DNA of 64,000 nucleotides from UBA7672 sp044224605 (lineage in GTDB: Bacteria > Pseudomonadota > Alphaproteobacteria > Caulobacterales > Hyphomonadaceae). The position numbers and the translations under genes were made by a program. Below the pieces are notes generated by a model. The model made no database searches. It saw only the letters and a program-made list of their open reading frames with translations, and was not told where the DNA came from. The stretch lies in assembly GCA_044224605.1 (NCBI GenBank), contig JBGAKC010000009.1, positions 1 to 64,000 of the forward strand, in the 5' to 3' direction. Below are positions 1 to 8,576 of this stretch, one piece after another (position 1 is the first letter of the stretch; each line of letters starts with the position of its first letter).

Positions 1-530
1 CCGAAGCCTACAACGCCGTCTATGACATCGCCGGTGAGCTTTACGAGGAGATCGCGAAGACGCCTGCCAGCCCGATCCGGGATCGTCTTGCCACGGAATA
101 CTTCGCCGCAACGGCGTGGGGCGATGCGCTCTACAGCGCGCTCGGCTCGAAGCAGAAATCCACGCCCGACCGCCGGAACTCCGTCACCGCCGGCAAAAGG
201 TCCGTCGCCGAGCTTCTCTATCCCGCCCCCGGCGACATTTCCCTTCCGCGCTGCCGCGTCACGTTGGCCCGCAACTTCCGCGATCCGGGCTTTCCATTCG
301 ACTCGAAGTTCAAGGATTTCGGCGGCGAGGTGATCTACGCGCTCGATCTTGAGCCCGGCGGCACATTCACCAGCCCACAGATGCTCGCCGCCGCGCCCCA
401 CGATGGCTTCGCCGAAGCCGTCGCCGACGTCGTGACCTCATGGCGCTGGAAGATCGACGGCCCGCAGCCGCCCAGCTGCCGCATGCCCGAAACCCACATC
501 CTGACCTTCGAATTCGCCCTCGGCCGGTGA
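1..530 (+). CDS. TonB C-terminal-like domain protein (3' fragment)
   Basis: The reading frame is open from base 3 to a TGA at 528-530, so the window starts inside the gene and about 175 residues are visible. The last 70 or so fit a TonB C-terminal pattern: an alternating hydrophobic strand (GGEVIYALDLEPGG), then PQMLAAAP, a helix with AVADVVTSW, and a final strand LTFEFALG. Such domains occur in TonB energy transducers and in periplasmic proteins that only borrowed the fold. The N-terminus, where a membrane anchor would be, lies outside the window, so the role cannot be settled. The domain call is a pattern match made by eye. Confidence 0.5.
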   Translation, partial: EAYNAVYDIAGELYEEIAKTPASPIRDRLATEYFAATAWGDALYSALGSKQKSTPDRRNSVTAGKRSVAELLYPAPGDISLPRCRVTLARNFRDPGFPFDSKFKDFGGEVIYALDLEPGGTFTSPQMLAAAPHDGFAEAVADVVTSWRWKIDGPQPPSCRMPETHILTFEFALGR

Positions 531-590
531 TCCTGCGGAGTTGCCGCGCCCAGCCAATTGAACTAGGGCCTTTGCCCTCTGGAGGGCTGC

Positions 591-1475
591 ATGCCGGAAT
601 CGACGTCAGGCAAGGTACCAGTCATCGCGTGCATCCGCGCCGCGTGGACGTTCTTCCTTGAGAACTGGCGCCTTTTTGCGCCGGCTGCAGCCATCGTCGC
701 CCTGGTCTCGCAAATTGGTCCGCTGCTGGCCGGTCTCTCAGCTTCGTCCAATCCAGAACCACAGACCGCGCTGCAGGCCGTCTTCGGCGACTTCCTGGTC
801 TATCTGCCGGGAGTCATCGCCGGTCTGCTGTTCACCGCCGCTATCCTGCGCAAGGCGGTGCGCGACGAATTCATCGGGCCGACCGGCCTTGCCGTCGGCG
901 CCGACGAACTTCGCTTGCTGGGGGCGGGGCTCGCGATGGCCTGCCTGTTCGTGCCGCTTGGCGGCATGGTCGTGCTCGTCCTGTCGATTACGGTCTTCAG
1001 CAAGATCGCCACGTCGGAAGCCGCGCTCCAGGCGCTCCTTAACGACCCTGAAGCGATGAACAAGGCGCTCATCGAAGCGCTGGGCGAGAACGGTGTCGCC
1101 GCCCTGTCGCTTTTTTTCATGCTCATGTTCGTGATCTTCATCTTCCTTGGCGCGCGGCTCTACATGATCAACGCCGCCACGATCGGTGAGCGCCGCATCG
1201 TCCTGTTCCAGACCTGGAGCTGGTCGCGCGGCAACGTTCTCCGCATGATCGGCGCAATGATCCTCACTTTTCTGCCGGTGATGTTGATCGACAATATCGT
1301 CCAGACGATCGCCGTCTCATTCCTCGTCGCGATACCGGAAGGCTCGCGCTTCATGCCGGGCCTGCTGGCCAACGCGATCGTCGCCTTCGCCGGCGCCATG
1401 ACCACCATCCCCATCGTCGCCCTCGGCGCCGTGTTCTACAAGGGCCTGCGCCCGCCGGATTTCGTCGCCAAGTAG
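591..1475 (+). CDS. polytopic inner-membrane protein, unknown function
   Basis: This 294-residue protein has about six hydrophobic segments (near residues 25-47, 66-85, 108-132, 168-190, 215-242 and 255-280) and few charged residues between them. The start at 591 is preceded by a GGAGGG-like ribosome binding site. No catalytic motif or transporter signature was recognised. The layout resembles alphaproteobacterial integral membrane proteins of unknown function. It is transcribed towards the convergent uvrA, with a weak hairpin between them. Function not assigned. Confidence 0.75.
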   Translation: MPESTSGKVPVIACIRAAWTFFLENWRLFAPAAAIVALVSQIGPLLAGLSASSNPEPQTALQAVFGDFLVYLPGVIAGLLFTAAILRKAVRDEFIGPTGLAVGADELRLLGAGLAMACLFVPLGGMVVLVLSITVFSKIATSEAALQALLNDPEAMNKALIEALGENGVAALSLFFMLMFVIFIFLGARLYMINAATIGERRIVLFQTWSWSRGNVLRMIGAMILTFLPVMLIDNIVQTIAVSFLVAIPEGSRFMPGLLANAIVAFAGAMTTIPIVALGAVFYKGLRPPDFVAK

Positions 1476-1505
1476 GTTAGGTCCCTGCCTCTCTTCTCCG
1501 GAAAT

Positions 1506-1533
1506 GGCAGTTCAGTCCGCATTCTGAACAGCC
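1506..1533. terminator. weak hairpin between convergent genes
   Basis: GGC-A-GTTCAG pairs with CTGAAC-A-GCC around an 8-base loop. It sits between the end of the membrane protein and the end of uvrA. There is no clear T-run, so termination is only inferred from position. Confidence 0.3.
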
Positions 1534-1577
1534 AGGGAAGCTGGCCCCATCGAACCACGAGGGCGCAAGCCCGGAAG

Positions 1578-4532
1578 CTACTCCGCCGCCTGCGTCGTCT
1601 TCTTCGGCTTCCCGGTTTTCGCCGGCCCAGTCGCCTTGGTTTTCCCGCGCTTCGCCTGACGCGCCCGGCGCTCGGCCTGCCGCTCGAACGTCTGGACGAG
1701 GAACTTGCCCGTCCACGACTTCTTGCTCTTCACGACATCCTCCGGCGTACCGACGGCCACCACTTCGCCACCGCCGTCGCCGCCGTCCGGACCCATGTCG
1801 ACGATCCAGTCCGCCACTTTGATAACGTCAAGATTGTGCTCGATCACCACGACAGTGTTGCCGTTGTCGACCAGCTCCTGCAGTACTTCCATCAACGTCC
1901 GCACGTCATCGAAGTGCAGACCCGTCGTCGGTTCGTCGAGAATGTACATCGTCCGGCCCGTCGCCCGTTTTGACAGCTCCTTGGCCAGCTTCACGCGCTG
2001 CGCCTCGCCACCAGACAAAGTCGTCGCCTGCTGACCGACCTTCACATAGCCAAGGCCAACCCGCGCAAGCGTCTCCATCTTTGTGCGGATGCCCGGGACC
2101 GCGCCAAAGAACACACGCGCCTCCTCCACCGTCATGTCGAGCACGTCCGCGATCGACTTGCCTTTGTAAAGTACTTCCAGCGTCTCGCGGTTGTAGCGTT
2201 TGCCCTTGCAGACATCGCAGGTGACATACACGTCCGGCAGGAAGTGCATCTCGATCTTCACGACGCCATCGCCCTGGCACGCCTCGCAGCGCCCGCCCTT
2301 CACGTTGAACGAGAAGCGCCCCGCCTGGTATCCGCGCGCCTTCGCCTCCGGCAGTCCGGTATACCAGTCGCGGATAGGTCCGAACGCGCCCGTATAGGTC
2401 GCCGGATTCGAGCGCGGCGTGCGCCCGATGGGCGACTGGTCGATGTCGATGATCTTGTCGAGATGCTCGATGCCCTCGATCTTGTCGTGCGGGGCAGGAC
2501 TGTCGCTCGCGCCGTTCAACCGCCGCGCCAGCGCCTTGTACAACGTCTCGATGATCAGCGTGGACTTGCCCCCGCCCGACACGCCCGTCACGCAGGTGAA
2601 CACGCCCAGCGGGATCTCCGCTGTCACGTTCTTGAGGTTGTTCCCCTTCGCGCCGACAACCCTGATCATCTTCTTCTTGTCGGCCCAGCGGCGCTTCTCA
2701 GGGATCGCGATTTCTTCCTCACCCGAGAGATATTTGCCCGTGATCGAGTTCTCATTCGCCATGAGATCGCCAGGCTTGCCGAAGCCGATGACTTCCCCGC
2801 CATGGATGCCCGCGCGCGGTCCCATGTCGATCACATGGTCAGCCGTGAGGATGGCGTCCTCGTCGTGCTCCACAACGATCACCGAGTTGCCGAGATCGCG
2901 CAGCCGCTTAAGCGTCTCGAGTAGCCGTTCGTTATCTCGCTGGTGCAGGCCGATCGACGGTTCGTCGAGCACGTACAGCACGCCCGAAAGCCCCGATCCG
3001 ATCTGCGAGGCCAGGCGAATCCGCTGGCTCTCCCCGCCCGACAGCGTGCCCGACCCGCGCGACAGCGTCAGGTAATCGAGACCCACATCGTTCAGGAACT
3101 GCAGCCTGTCGCGGATCTCCTTGAGAATCCGCACCGCAATCTCGTTCTGCTTCTTGGTCAGCTTCTTCGGCAGCGCCTCGAACCAGTCGCGCGCCGCCTT
3201 GATCGACAGCTGCGAAGCGTTCGAGATCGTGAAGTCGTTGATCTTCACGCTCAGCGCTTCCGGCCGCAGACGCTCGCCCTTGCAGGTCGGGCAGGGCGCC
3301 GCCGACTGATAGCGTCCGATCTCCTCGCGCATCCACGCCGAGTCCGTCTCGCGGAACCGCCGCTCCAGATTGCCGACCACGCCCTCGAACGGCTTGGTCA
3401 CTTCATAACGGCGCATCCCGTCGTCGAAGACGAAGTCCACTTCCTCTTCGCCCGTTCCGTTGAGGATGATGTCGCGCACCTTCTCCGGCAGCTTGATCCA
3501 CGGCGCATCGACCGAGAACTTGTACTTCTTGGCCAGCGACTTGATCGTCTGTTCCTGAAGCGGCGAGGCCGATTTGCCCCACGGCGCAATCGCGCCTTCG
3601 GCCAGGGACTTGTCCGTCTCCGGCACCACCAGCGCCGGATCGATCTTCAGCTGTTCGCCCAGGCCATCGCAGGCCGGGCAGGCGCCGAACGGGTTGTTGA
3701 ACGAGAACAGGCGCGGCTCGATCTCCGGAATCGTGAAGCCCGAAACCGGACAGGCGAACTTGGCCGAGAACGTCACGCGCCTCGGCTCCTCGCCGTCCTT
3801 CACCTTGTCCGCGAACTCCGCGATAGCGATCCCATCCGCCAGCCCGAGCGCCTGCTCGAAGCTCTCTGCCAGCCGCTGCTCCATCCCGGCCTTGATGATG
3901 ACCCGGTCAACGACAACGTCGATGTCGTGCTTCAACTTTTTGTCCAGCTTCGGCGGATCTTCCAGTTCGTAGAACTCGCCATCCACCTTCACGCGCGCAA
4001 AGCCGCGCTTCAGCAGGTCGGCAAACTCCTTGCGGTATTCGCCCTTCCGCCCGCGGATCATCGGGGCCAGCAGGTGGAACCGCGCGCCCTCGCCGAACGC
4101 CATCGCCTTGTCGACCATCTGCGAGACGGTCTGGCTCTCGATCGGCAGGCCTGTCGCCGGCGAATACGGAACGCCAACGCGCGCCCACAGCAGGCGCATG
4201 TAGTCATAGACTTCCGTCACCGTGCCCACGGTCGAACGCGGGTTCCGGCTCGTTGTCTTCTGCTCGATGGAGATCGCCGGCGAGAGCCCGTCGATGCGCT
4301 CCACATCCGGCTTCTGCATCAGCTCGAGGAATTGCCGCGCATATGCCGACAGCGACTCCACATACCGCCGCTGCCCCTCGGCATAGATCGTGTCGAACGC
4401 CAGCGAGGATTTCCCTGAGCCCGAAAGACCGGTGATAACCACCAGCTCGTTCCGCGGAATATCCACGTCGATATTCTTGAGGTTGTGCTCGCGCGCGCCG
4501 CGCACGCGGATGGCGTTAGGCTCGGATGACAT
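1578..4532 (-). CDS. uvrA: UvrA, excinuclease ABC subunit A
   Basis: UvrA is the damage-sensing ATPase of nucleotide excision repair; its dimer loads UvrB onto lesions. The 984 residues hold two ABC ATPase modules: Walker A GLSGSGKS at 35-42 and a second, GVSGGGKST, near 650, with signatures LSGGESQ near 504 and LSGGEAQ near 844. Zinc modules are visible as CPVSG...CPACDG in the first half and CEACQG...CDVCKG in the second. The last 30 or so residues form a Lys/Ala-rich tail beyond the family core. The ATG at 4532 gives the normal N-terminus (IRVRGAREHNLKN). An SOS box lies about 70 bp upstream, fitting LexA control. Confidence 0.98.
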   Translation of the reverse strand: MSSEPNAIRVRGAREHNLKNIDVDIPRNELVVITGLSGSGKSSLAFDTIYAEGQRRYVESLSAYARQFLELMQKPDVERIDGLSPAISIEQKTTSRNPRSTVGTVTEVYDYMRLLWARVGVPYSPATGLPIESQTVSQMVDKAMAFGEGARFHLLAPMIRGRKGEYRKEFADLLKRGFARVKVDGEFYELEDPPKLDKKLKHDIDVVVDRVIIKAGMEQRLAESFEQALGLADGIAIAEFADKVKDGEEPRRVTFSAKFACPVSGFTIPEIEPRLFSFNNPFGACPACDGLGEQLKIDPALVVPETDKSLAEGAIAPWGKSASPLQEQTIKSLAKKYKFSVDAPWIKLPEKVRDIILNGTGEEEVDFVFDDGMRRYEVTKPFEGVVGNLERRFRETDSAWMREEIGRYQSAAPCPTCKGERLRPEALSVKINDFTISNASQLSIKAARDWFEALPKKLTKKQNEIAVRILKEIRDRLQFLNDVGLDYLTLSRGSGTLSGGESQRIRLASQIGSGLSGVLYVLDEPSIGLHQRDNERLLETLKRLRDLGNSVIVVEHDEDAILTADHVIDMGPRAGIHGGEVIGFGKPGDLMANENSITGKYLSGEEEIAIPEKRRWADKKKMIRVVGAKGNNLKNVTAEIPLGVFTCVTGVSGGGKSTLIIETLYKALARRLNGASDSPAPHDKIEGIEHLDKIIDIDQSPIGRTPRSNPATYTGAFGPIRDWYTGLPEAKARGYQAGRFSFNVKGGRCEACQGDGVVKIEMHFLPDVYVTCDVCKGKRYNRETLEVLYKGKSIADVLDMTVEEARVFFGAVPGIRTKMETLARVGLGYVKVGQQATTLSGGEAQRVKLAKELSKRATGRTMYILDEPTTGLHFDDVRTLMEVLQELVDNGNTVVVIEHNLDVIKVADWIVDMGPDGGDGGGEVVAVGTPEDVVKSKKSWTGKFLVQTFERQAERRARQAKRGKTKATGPAKTGKPKKTTQAAE

Positions 4533-4602
4533 GCGATAACCTGGGGAGCTTTGATCGAAGTTTCTTGCCGACGGACGTGCGCTGAGTCGATGGTCCGGCC
4601 AA

Positions 4603-4617
4603 GAACATATACGGAAC
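4603..4617 (-). promoter_or_regulatory. LexA/SOS box upstream of uvrA
   Basis: The plus strand reads GAAC-ATATACG-GAAC, which is GTTC-N7-GTTC on the strand of uvrA. This matches the alphaproteobacterial LexA site exactly. It lies 71-85 bp upstream of the uvrA start, within a plausible promoter. uvrA is a known LexA target in this class. Confidence 0.8.
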
Positions 4618-4821
4618 AGATACCCTTGTCTTCCGCTCAGCCCAATCTTTCACCCGCCCGGCGAATATGGGCCGTGGAGCCAGGCGCGCAACCGCGTCAC
4701 TGAGTCATTGCTGACGGGGCTGTGGCAGCAGCCTGCGGAGGCTCCAGAGCACCGTTTAAGGCGCGCACTGCCTGCCGCGGGCGATGTGCGCGAGCGTGCC
4801 GCTTCAAGTGGAGAGCGGCCC

Positions 4822-5082
4822 ATGGGCGCGGCATTCAATATCATCGGACGGATCACCAGCACGCTGCTCGGCACGCTCCTCGTTTTTGGCGGCGTTGTCT
4901 GGATCCTCCAGGCGTTCAACATCGCCTTCAACGGACCCATGGGCGCAGGCGGCGCGCGCAGCTTCATGGTCGACAACCGCCAATGGGCGGTCTATGGCGC
5001 GCTCGCCATCGTGATTGGCGATCGTGCAGATCGCATGGAGCAACACGCGCAAGAGCTGACGATCTACGCATTTTCGAGCTGA
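4822..5082 (+). pseudogene. small membrane protein, probably frameshifted near 5020
   Basis: The ATG at 4822 follows a GGAGAG ribosome binding site. The product starts with a hydrophobic helix (LLGTLLVFGGVVWILQAF), then a Gly/Asn loop, then WAVYGALAIVIG, the first half of a second helix. From there the annotated frame becomes hydrophilic (DRADRMEQHAQ). If the single G at 5020 is skipped, the second helix continues as IVQIAWSNTRKS and stops at TGA 5057-5059, the usual end of this kind of two-helix protein. I read this as a +1 frameshift or a sequencing error. The function of the family is not known to me. Confidence 0.55.
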
Positions 5083-5131
5083 GACGACATGGGAAATTGA
5101 ATCGCAGCGAATCTCTCGCTAATCCCCAGCC

Positions 5132-5614
5132 ATGTCAGTCAAACCCTTCCGCATCGGCCGTTCGAAGACCGGCCTCGGCATGTTCGCCACCGAGCGTATT
5201 CCGAAGAACACCCGCATCTTCGAATACACCGGTCGCATCATCACGAACGCCGCCGCCGAGAAGATCCCCGGCAAGCCGCGCTATCTCTATGACCTCAACA
5301 AGCGCTTCACGCTCGACGGTTCGCCACGCTCCAACCTCGGGCGCTACGCCAACCATTCCTGCCGCCCCAACGCCGTCGACTACACCTATCGCGGCCGCGT
5401 CTATGTGAAGTCCCTCCGCGTCATCGAGCCGGGCGAGGAGATCACCTACGACTACGGCAAGACTTATTTCGACGCCTTCATCGGCAAGGAAAACTGCCGC
5501 TGCCCGAAATGCACCGAGCGCCGCGAACGCGAGGATGCGAAGCCTGTCCGCCGCGCTGCCGCGAAGGTGAAACCGGCGGCGAGCAGGCGCTCGAAACGCC
5601 GCCTTGTTGCCTGA
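5132..5614 (+). CDS. SET domain protein-lysine methyltransferase
   Basis: The 160-residue protein is a compact SET domain: GLGMFATERIPKNTRIFEYTG at the N-terminus, the AdoMet/active-site strand RYANHSCRPNA with NHSC at 74-77, and the C-terminal EEITYDYG at 102-109. It is followed by a post-SET cysteine cluster CRCPKC (C122, C124, C127). These features point to an active S-adenosylmethionine-dependent lysine methyltransferase. The substrate cannot be read from the sequence; histone-like or ribosomal proteins are possible. A basic Ala/Lys/Arg tail follows. No adjacent gene suggests a partner. Confidence 0.88.
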   Translation: MSVKPFRIGRSKTGLGMFATERIPKNTRIFEYTGRIITNAAAEKIPGKPRYLYDLNKRFTLDGSPRSNLGRYANHSCRPNAVDYTYRGRVYVKSLRVIEPGEEITYDYGKTYFDAFIGKENCRCPKCTERREREDAKPVRRAAAKVKPAASRRSKRRLVA

Positions 5615-5691
5615 GCGGCCCGCAAGGATAGTCCCCGCTTCCTCCCGTCCGGCATGGTGCTAATCTAAGCGGGGCGATTGGGGGATTTCAA

Positions 5692-7119
5692 ATGGCAAGG
5701 CAGGTCGTCATTATCCATGGCTGGAGCGACACGTCGAAGTCGTTCGCCGGTCTTACGGCCTTCCTCCGCGCTAACGGCTTCCAGCCATTCCCCATCTGGC
5801 TTGGCGACTACATCTCGCTCGACGATGATGTGCGCATCGAGGACGTCGCCAAGCGCATGCAGGTGGTCATCCAGGACGCCATGGCGACGAAAGGCCTGTT
5901 GCCGCCATTCGACGTCATCATCCACTCCACTGGCGGCCTCGTACTCCGCGAGTGGATTGCGAGCTATTATCCCAGCGGAGCAGGTTGCCCCGCCAAGCGC
6001 GTCGTCATGCTGGCCCCCGCCAATTTCGGCTCTAAGCTCGCTCATACCGGCAAGAGCTTTCTTGGTCGCATCATCAAGGGCTGGAACAACTGGTTCCAGA
6101 CCGGCGAGGAGATGTTGCTCAGTCTCGAGCTTGCATCCGCCTACCAGTGGAACCTCGCCAACCGTGACCTGTTCGGCGAAGGCGACAGCCCCTACGGGCC
6201 CGGCAAGATTCTGCCCTTCGTGATCACCGGCTCGCGTGGCTACACCACCGGCGTCAACCAGATCGCCAACGAACCCGGCGCCGATGGCACGGTTCGCGCC
6301 TGCGCGGCAAACCTCAATGCCGAGGGCGTGACGATCGACTTTGCCGCCGACCCGATCTCCCCGGATATCCGGGGATGGCGCCGCCGCGCCGGCGCGTTGT
6401 CCTTTCCCTTCGCGCTACTGCCCGACAGGAACCACGGCTCGATCACCAACCCCGTCGAAAGCGTCAGCGCTCTTCCAGCCGTGCAGAACCGGCTGGGCCA
6501 ACTCATCCTGGAAGCGCTCGACTGCGCCGATAACGCCGCCGCCTATGGCGCCATCGACGGTCGCTGGGCGCAGATCACTGACGAAACGGGACAGCTCGGC
6601 GAGGCGACGCAAGCTGCCATCCGCCAGGTCGTCACCAGCAACCCGCCCAAGCCTGAGGATCTCCGCCGCTATATGCAGCTCAACGTCTTTGTCCGCGACG
6701 ACTACGGCATCCCGGTCGACGACTATGTGCTGGAATTCTTCTCGCCCAACACCAACGGCTCGAAGGACATGGTCTATTTCCAGACCAAGGTTCTCAAGAA
6801 CGTTCACAACAACACCCTCTCCAAAGTGCGCCGCTGTTTCTACGTCGACCACACCGAGCTGCTGACGGGCTATTACAAGCCCCCGCGCACAACGCTCGCC
6901 ATGAGCATTTCGGCCGACGACCCCGGCAAGAACGTCCACTACTTCGACAGCCGCAAGGTCGGCGCCGAAGGTCATGTGGACATTCACGCAAAAGATACCG
7001 GCGAACGCGGCCAGCTCGGCGCTGAGCGCCTCCGCCGCAACGCAACTCATCTCGTCGAGATCGTCATCCCCCGCAAGCCCATCGACGACGTCTTCAAGCT
7101 CAAACAGGCCCCGCCCTGA
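5692..7119 (+). CDS. alpha/beta hydrolase, lipase-like, with long C-terminal domain
   Basis: The first 250 residues look like an alpha/beta hydrolase: the oxyanion segment VVIIHGWSDTSKS at 5-17, a nucleophile elbow IHSTGG with Ser79 (the first Gly of GxSxG is Ile77), and a likely catalytic His248 in DRNHGSIT. The remaining 220 residues are beta-rich, with many Asp/Asn and aromatic residues, and match no domain I recognise; they may bind substrate or surface. I saw no signal peptide. A lipase or esterase activity is inferred; the substrate is unknown. It is likely a single-gene unit with a hairpin over its stop codon. Confidence 0.75.
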   Translation: MARQVVIIHGWSDTSKSFAGLTAFLRANGFQPFPIWLGDYISLDDDVRIEDVAKRMQVVIQDAMATKGLLPPFDVIIHSTGGLVLREWIASYYPSGAGCPAKRVVMLAPANFGSKLAHTGKSFLGRIIKGWNNWFQTGEEMLLSLELASAYQWNLANRDLFGEGDSPYGPGKILPFVITGSRGYTTGVNQIANEPGADGTVRACAANLNAEGVTIDFAADPISPDIRGWRRRAGALSFPFALLPDRNHGSITNPVESVSALPAVQNRLGQLILEALDCADNAAAYGAIDGRWAQITDETGQLGEATQAAIRQVVTSNPPKPEDLRRYMQLNVFVRDDYGIPVDDYVLEFFSPNTNGSKDMVYFQTKVLKNVHNNTLSKVRRCFYVDHTELLTGYYKPPRTTLAMSISADDPGKNVHYFDSRKVGAEGHVDIHAKDTGERGQLGAERLRRNATHLVEIVIPRKPIDDVFKLKQAPP

Positions 7120-7134
7120 CCGATAGGGCGGGGC
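7108..7134 (+). terminator. hairpin overlapping the stop codon of the lipase-like gene
   Basis: GCCCCGCCCT and AGGGCGGGGC form a perfect 10-bp stem around a 7-base loop. The stem contains the last codons and the first base of the TGA. No T-run follows. Confidence 0.55.
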
Positions 7135-7142
7135 GCCCACGC

Positions 7143-7180
7143 TTGACTCTCCGCCCAACATGTAAGCATGTAATTACATG
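7143..7180 (+). promoter_or_regulatory. putative promoter and palindromic operator of the ArsR-type gene
   Basis: A TTGACT -35-like hexamer at 7143-7148 is followed by a perfect 14-bp palindrome CATGTAATTACATG at 7167-7180. An extra ATGTAA copy lies at 7160-7165, 8 bp from the first half. The palindrome overlaps the upstream-most start codon of the regulator. Self-regulation by this regulator is inferred. Confidence 0.45.
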
Positions 7181-7531
7181 ACTACAGAAGACGACATGAC
7201 CGCGATCTTCCACGCGCTCGCCCACGAGACGCGCCGGCGGATCATGGACGTGCTGAAGGCCCGGCCCGGCATCGCCGTCGGTGAGCTGGCGCAGGAGTTC
7301 GACGTCACCCGCATCGCGGTGATGAATCATCTTGCTGTGCTGGAGAGCGCGGGCCTCGTCGTCTCGCAAAAGGATGGCCGTTCGCGCCATCTCTGGCTCA
7401 ATGCCGCGCCGATCCAGATGATCAACGACCGCTGGCTCGACGACTACACCGGCCACTGGGCTCGTAAGCTCACCGGCATCAAGTACGCGGCCGAAGCCGC
7501 CCACGCTAAATCCAAGAGGGGACAGGACTGA
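7178..7531 (+). CDS. ArsR-family winged-helix transcriptional regulator
   Basis: The 117-residue protein starts with the ArsR-type first helix (IFHALAHETRRRIMDVL), followed by the helix-turn-helix (VGELAQEFDVTRIAVMNHL) and the wing (LVVSQKDGRSRHLWLN). There are no paired cysteines of the metal-sensing type, so it probably does not sense arsenic or zinc. It overlaps the next gene by one base (TGATG), a common pairing of ArsR regulators with AHSA1-type SRPBCC proteins. Met7 (position 7196) is an alternative start and would leave the whole palindrome untranslated. Confidence 0.9.
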   Translation: MTTEDDMTAIFHALAHETRRRIMDVLKARPGIAVGELAQEFDVTRIAVMNHLAVLESAGLVVSQKDGRSRHLWLNAAPIQMINDRWLDDYTGHWARKLTGIKYAAEAAHAKSKRGQD

Positions 7532-8076
7532 TGGCGAAGAAGCCCGCGCCGGCTGTGACCGGCAAGCCCGAGAAGTTCGTTTGGAAGGTCACGATCAACG
7601 CGCCGATCGAGACCGTCTGGAATACGCTGGTCAAGACTGACGAGGTCCTGCCCTTCTTCTTCGGCGCCGTATGCCAGACCAAAGACGGCCTCCGCCCCGG
7701 CCGCAAGATGCGCATGGCGTCGGCGGATGGAAGGTTCGCCGTCGTCTTCGGTGAGGTAAAGGAGTTCAACCCGCCCTACCGCTACTCCCACACCATGTCC
7801 TTCACCCAGAACGAGGGAGAGGAACCGGCCTTCACGACCTACGAACTGAAGGAAGTTAAAGACGGTACGGAATTCACGCTCACTACCGAATGCATCCCTG
7901 GCACCAAGACCGGCAAGATGGTCGCCGGCGGCGGCTTCATCGTCGACAACCTCAAACTGCTGATCGAGACGGGCAAGCCGAACTTCATGGCGAAGATGAT
8001 CATGGCGATGAACCCCATGATGGGCTTCATGACGCCGAAGATCTCCCGCATCGAGAACTGGCCGCTCGAAAAATAG
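7531..8076 (+). CDS. SRPBCC (AHSA1-like) domain protein
   Basis: This 181-residue protein begins, after a short Lys/Pro leader, with the START-like strand FVWKVTINAPIETVWNTLVKTDEVLPFFFG and continues with the alternating strands of the AHSA1 branch of SRPBCC proteins. This helix-grip fold binds hydrophobic ligands or, in Aha1, Hsp90. The gene is translationally coupled to the ArsR-type gene upstream. The pair is common in bacteria, but the ligand is rarely known. A hydrophobic, Met-rich segment (MAKMIMAMNPMMGFM) near the C-terminus is unusual. The specific function is unassigned. Confidence 0.85.
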   Translation: MAKKPAPAVTGKPEKFVWKVTINAPIETVWNTLVKTDEVLPFFFGAVCQTKDGLRPGRKMRMASADGRFAVVFGEVKEFNPPYRYSHTMSFTQNEGEEPAFTTYELKEVKDGTEFTLTTECIPGTKTGKMVAGGGFIVDNLKLLIETGKPNFMAKMIMAMNPMMGFMTPKISRIENWPLEK

Positions 8077-8107
8077 CGATGAGGCAGGGGGCGCTCGCCA
8101 TAACAAA

Positions 8108-8137
8108 CGCCGCCCGCGGCCGAGGGCCGGGGCGGCG
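8108..8137. terminator. GC-rich hairpin between convergent genes
   Basis: CGCCGCCC pairs with GGGCGGCG, with an inner GGCC/GGCC stem. It lies between the SRPBCC gene and the convergent glycine-zipper gene, where it could end both transcripts. No T-run is present. Confidence 0.5.
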
Positions 8138-8165
8138 CTGTGGCAATGGACTCTACGCTAAACCC

Positions 8166-8576
8166 TCAGCAACGGTGATCCTTCTTGCCGATCTGGCGAC
8201 CCGCCAGCACGCCGACCACTGCGCCGATCGCGCTGCCTTCCGACCTCGCGCCGCTGCCTGCGACCTGGCTGCCGATCACGGCGCCGGTCACGCCGCCAAC
8301 CACGGCCCCGCGGTTGGACGCAGCCTGACGGTCGCCCTCACATTGCGCCTTGGCTTCGGCAGCGCGCGCCCTTGCTTCCGCCGCATCGGCCCGGCTCCCG
8401 GCAACACGCACATTCGTGGAGACGACTTTCGCCTTGTGCGAAGCGGTATCCATGTCCGAGGTCAGCGCCGCGTTCTCGGCGCTCATCTGGTTGTTGTTAG
8501 CCATCGTCATACCTACAGGCACGCCGATCGCCAGCGCCGTCGCGGCGGCAGCTCCGATCAGGACAAGCTTGTTCAT
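8166..8576 (-). CDS. glycine-zipper envelope protein
   Basis: The 136-residue product has an N-terminal hydrophobic signal or anchor (LVLIGAAAATALAIGVPVGM), then a helical Ala/Glu/Arg-rich stretch that could form a coiled coil (about residues 35-80), and a C-terminal glycine zipper (GAVVGGVTGAVIGSQVAG, then GSAIGAVVGVLAGRQIG). This is the pattern of the YMGG/17-kDa antigen-like proteins. They insert into or associate with membranes. There is no lipobox cysteine near the signal. A role in envelope stability is inferred from the family only. Confidence 0.75.
   Translation of the reverse strand: MNKLVLIGAAAATALAIGVPVGMTMANNNQMSAENAALTSDMDTASHKAKVVSTNVRVAGSRADAAEARARAAEAKAQCEGDRQAASNRGAVVGGVTGAVIGSQVAGSGARSEGSAIGAVVGVLAGRQIGKKDHRC

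Noticed and set aside
2943..4418. A 491-residue plus-strand ORF opposite uvrA
   Set aside because: It is the antisense shadow of a certain gene; it is very rich in Arg, His and Gln, as such shadows are at high GC, and has no family features.
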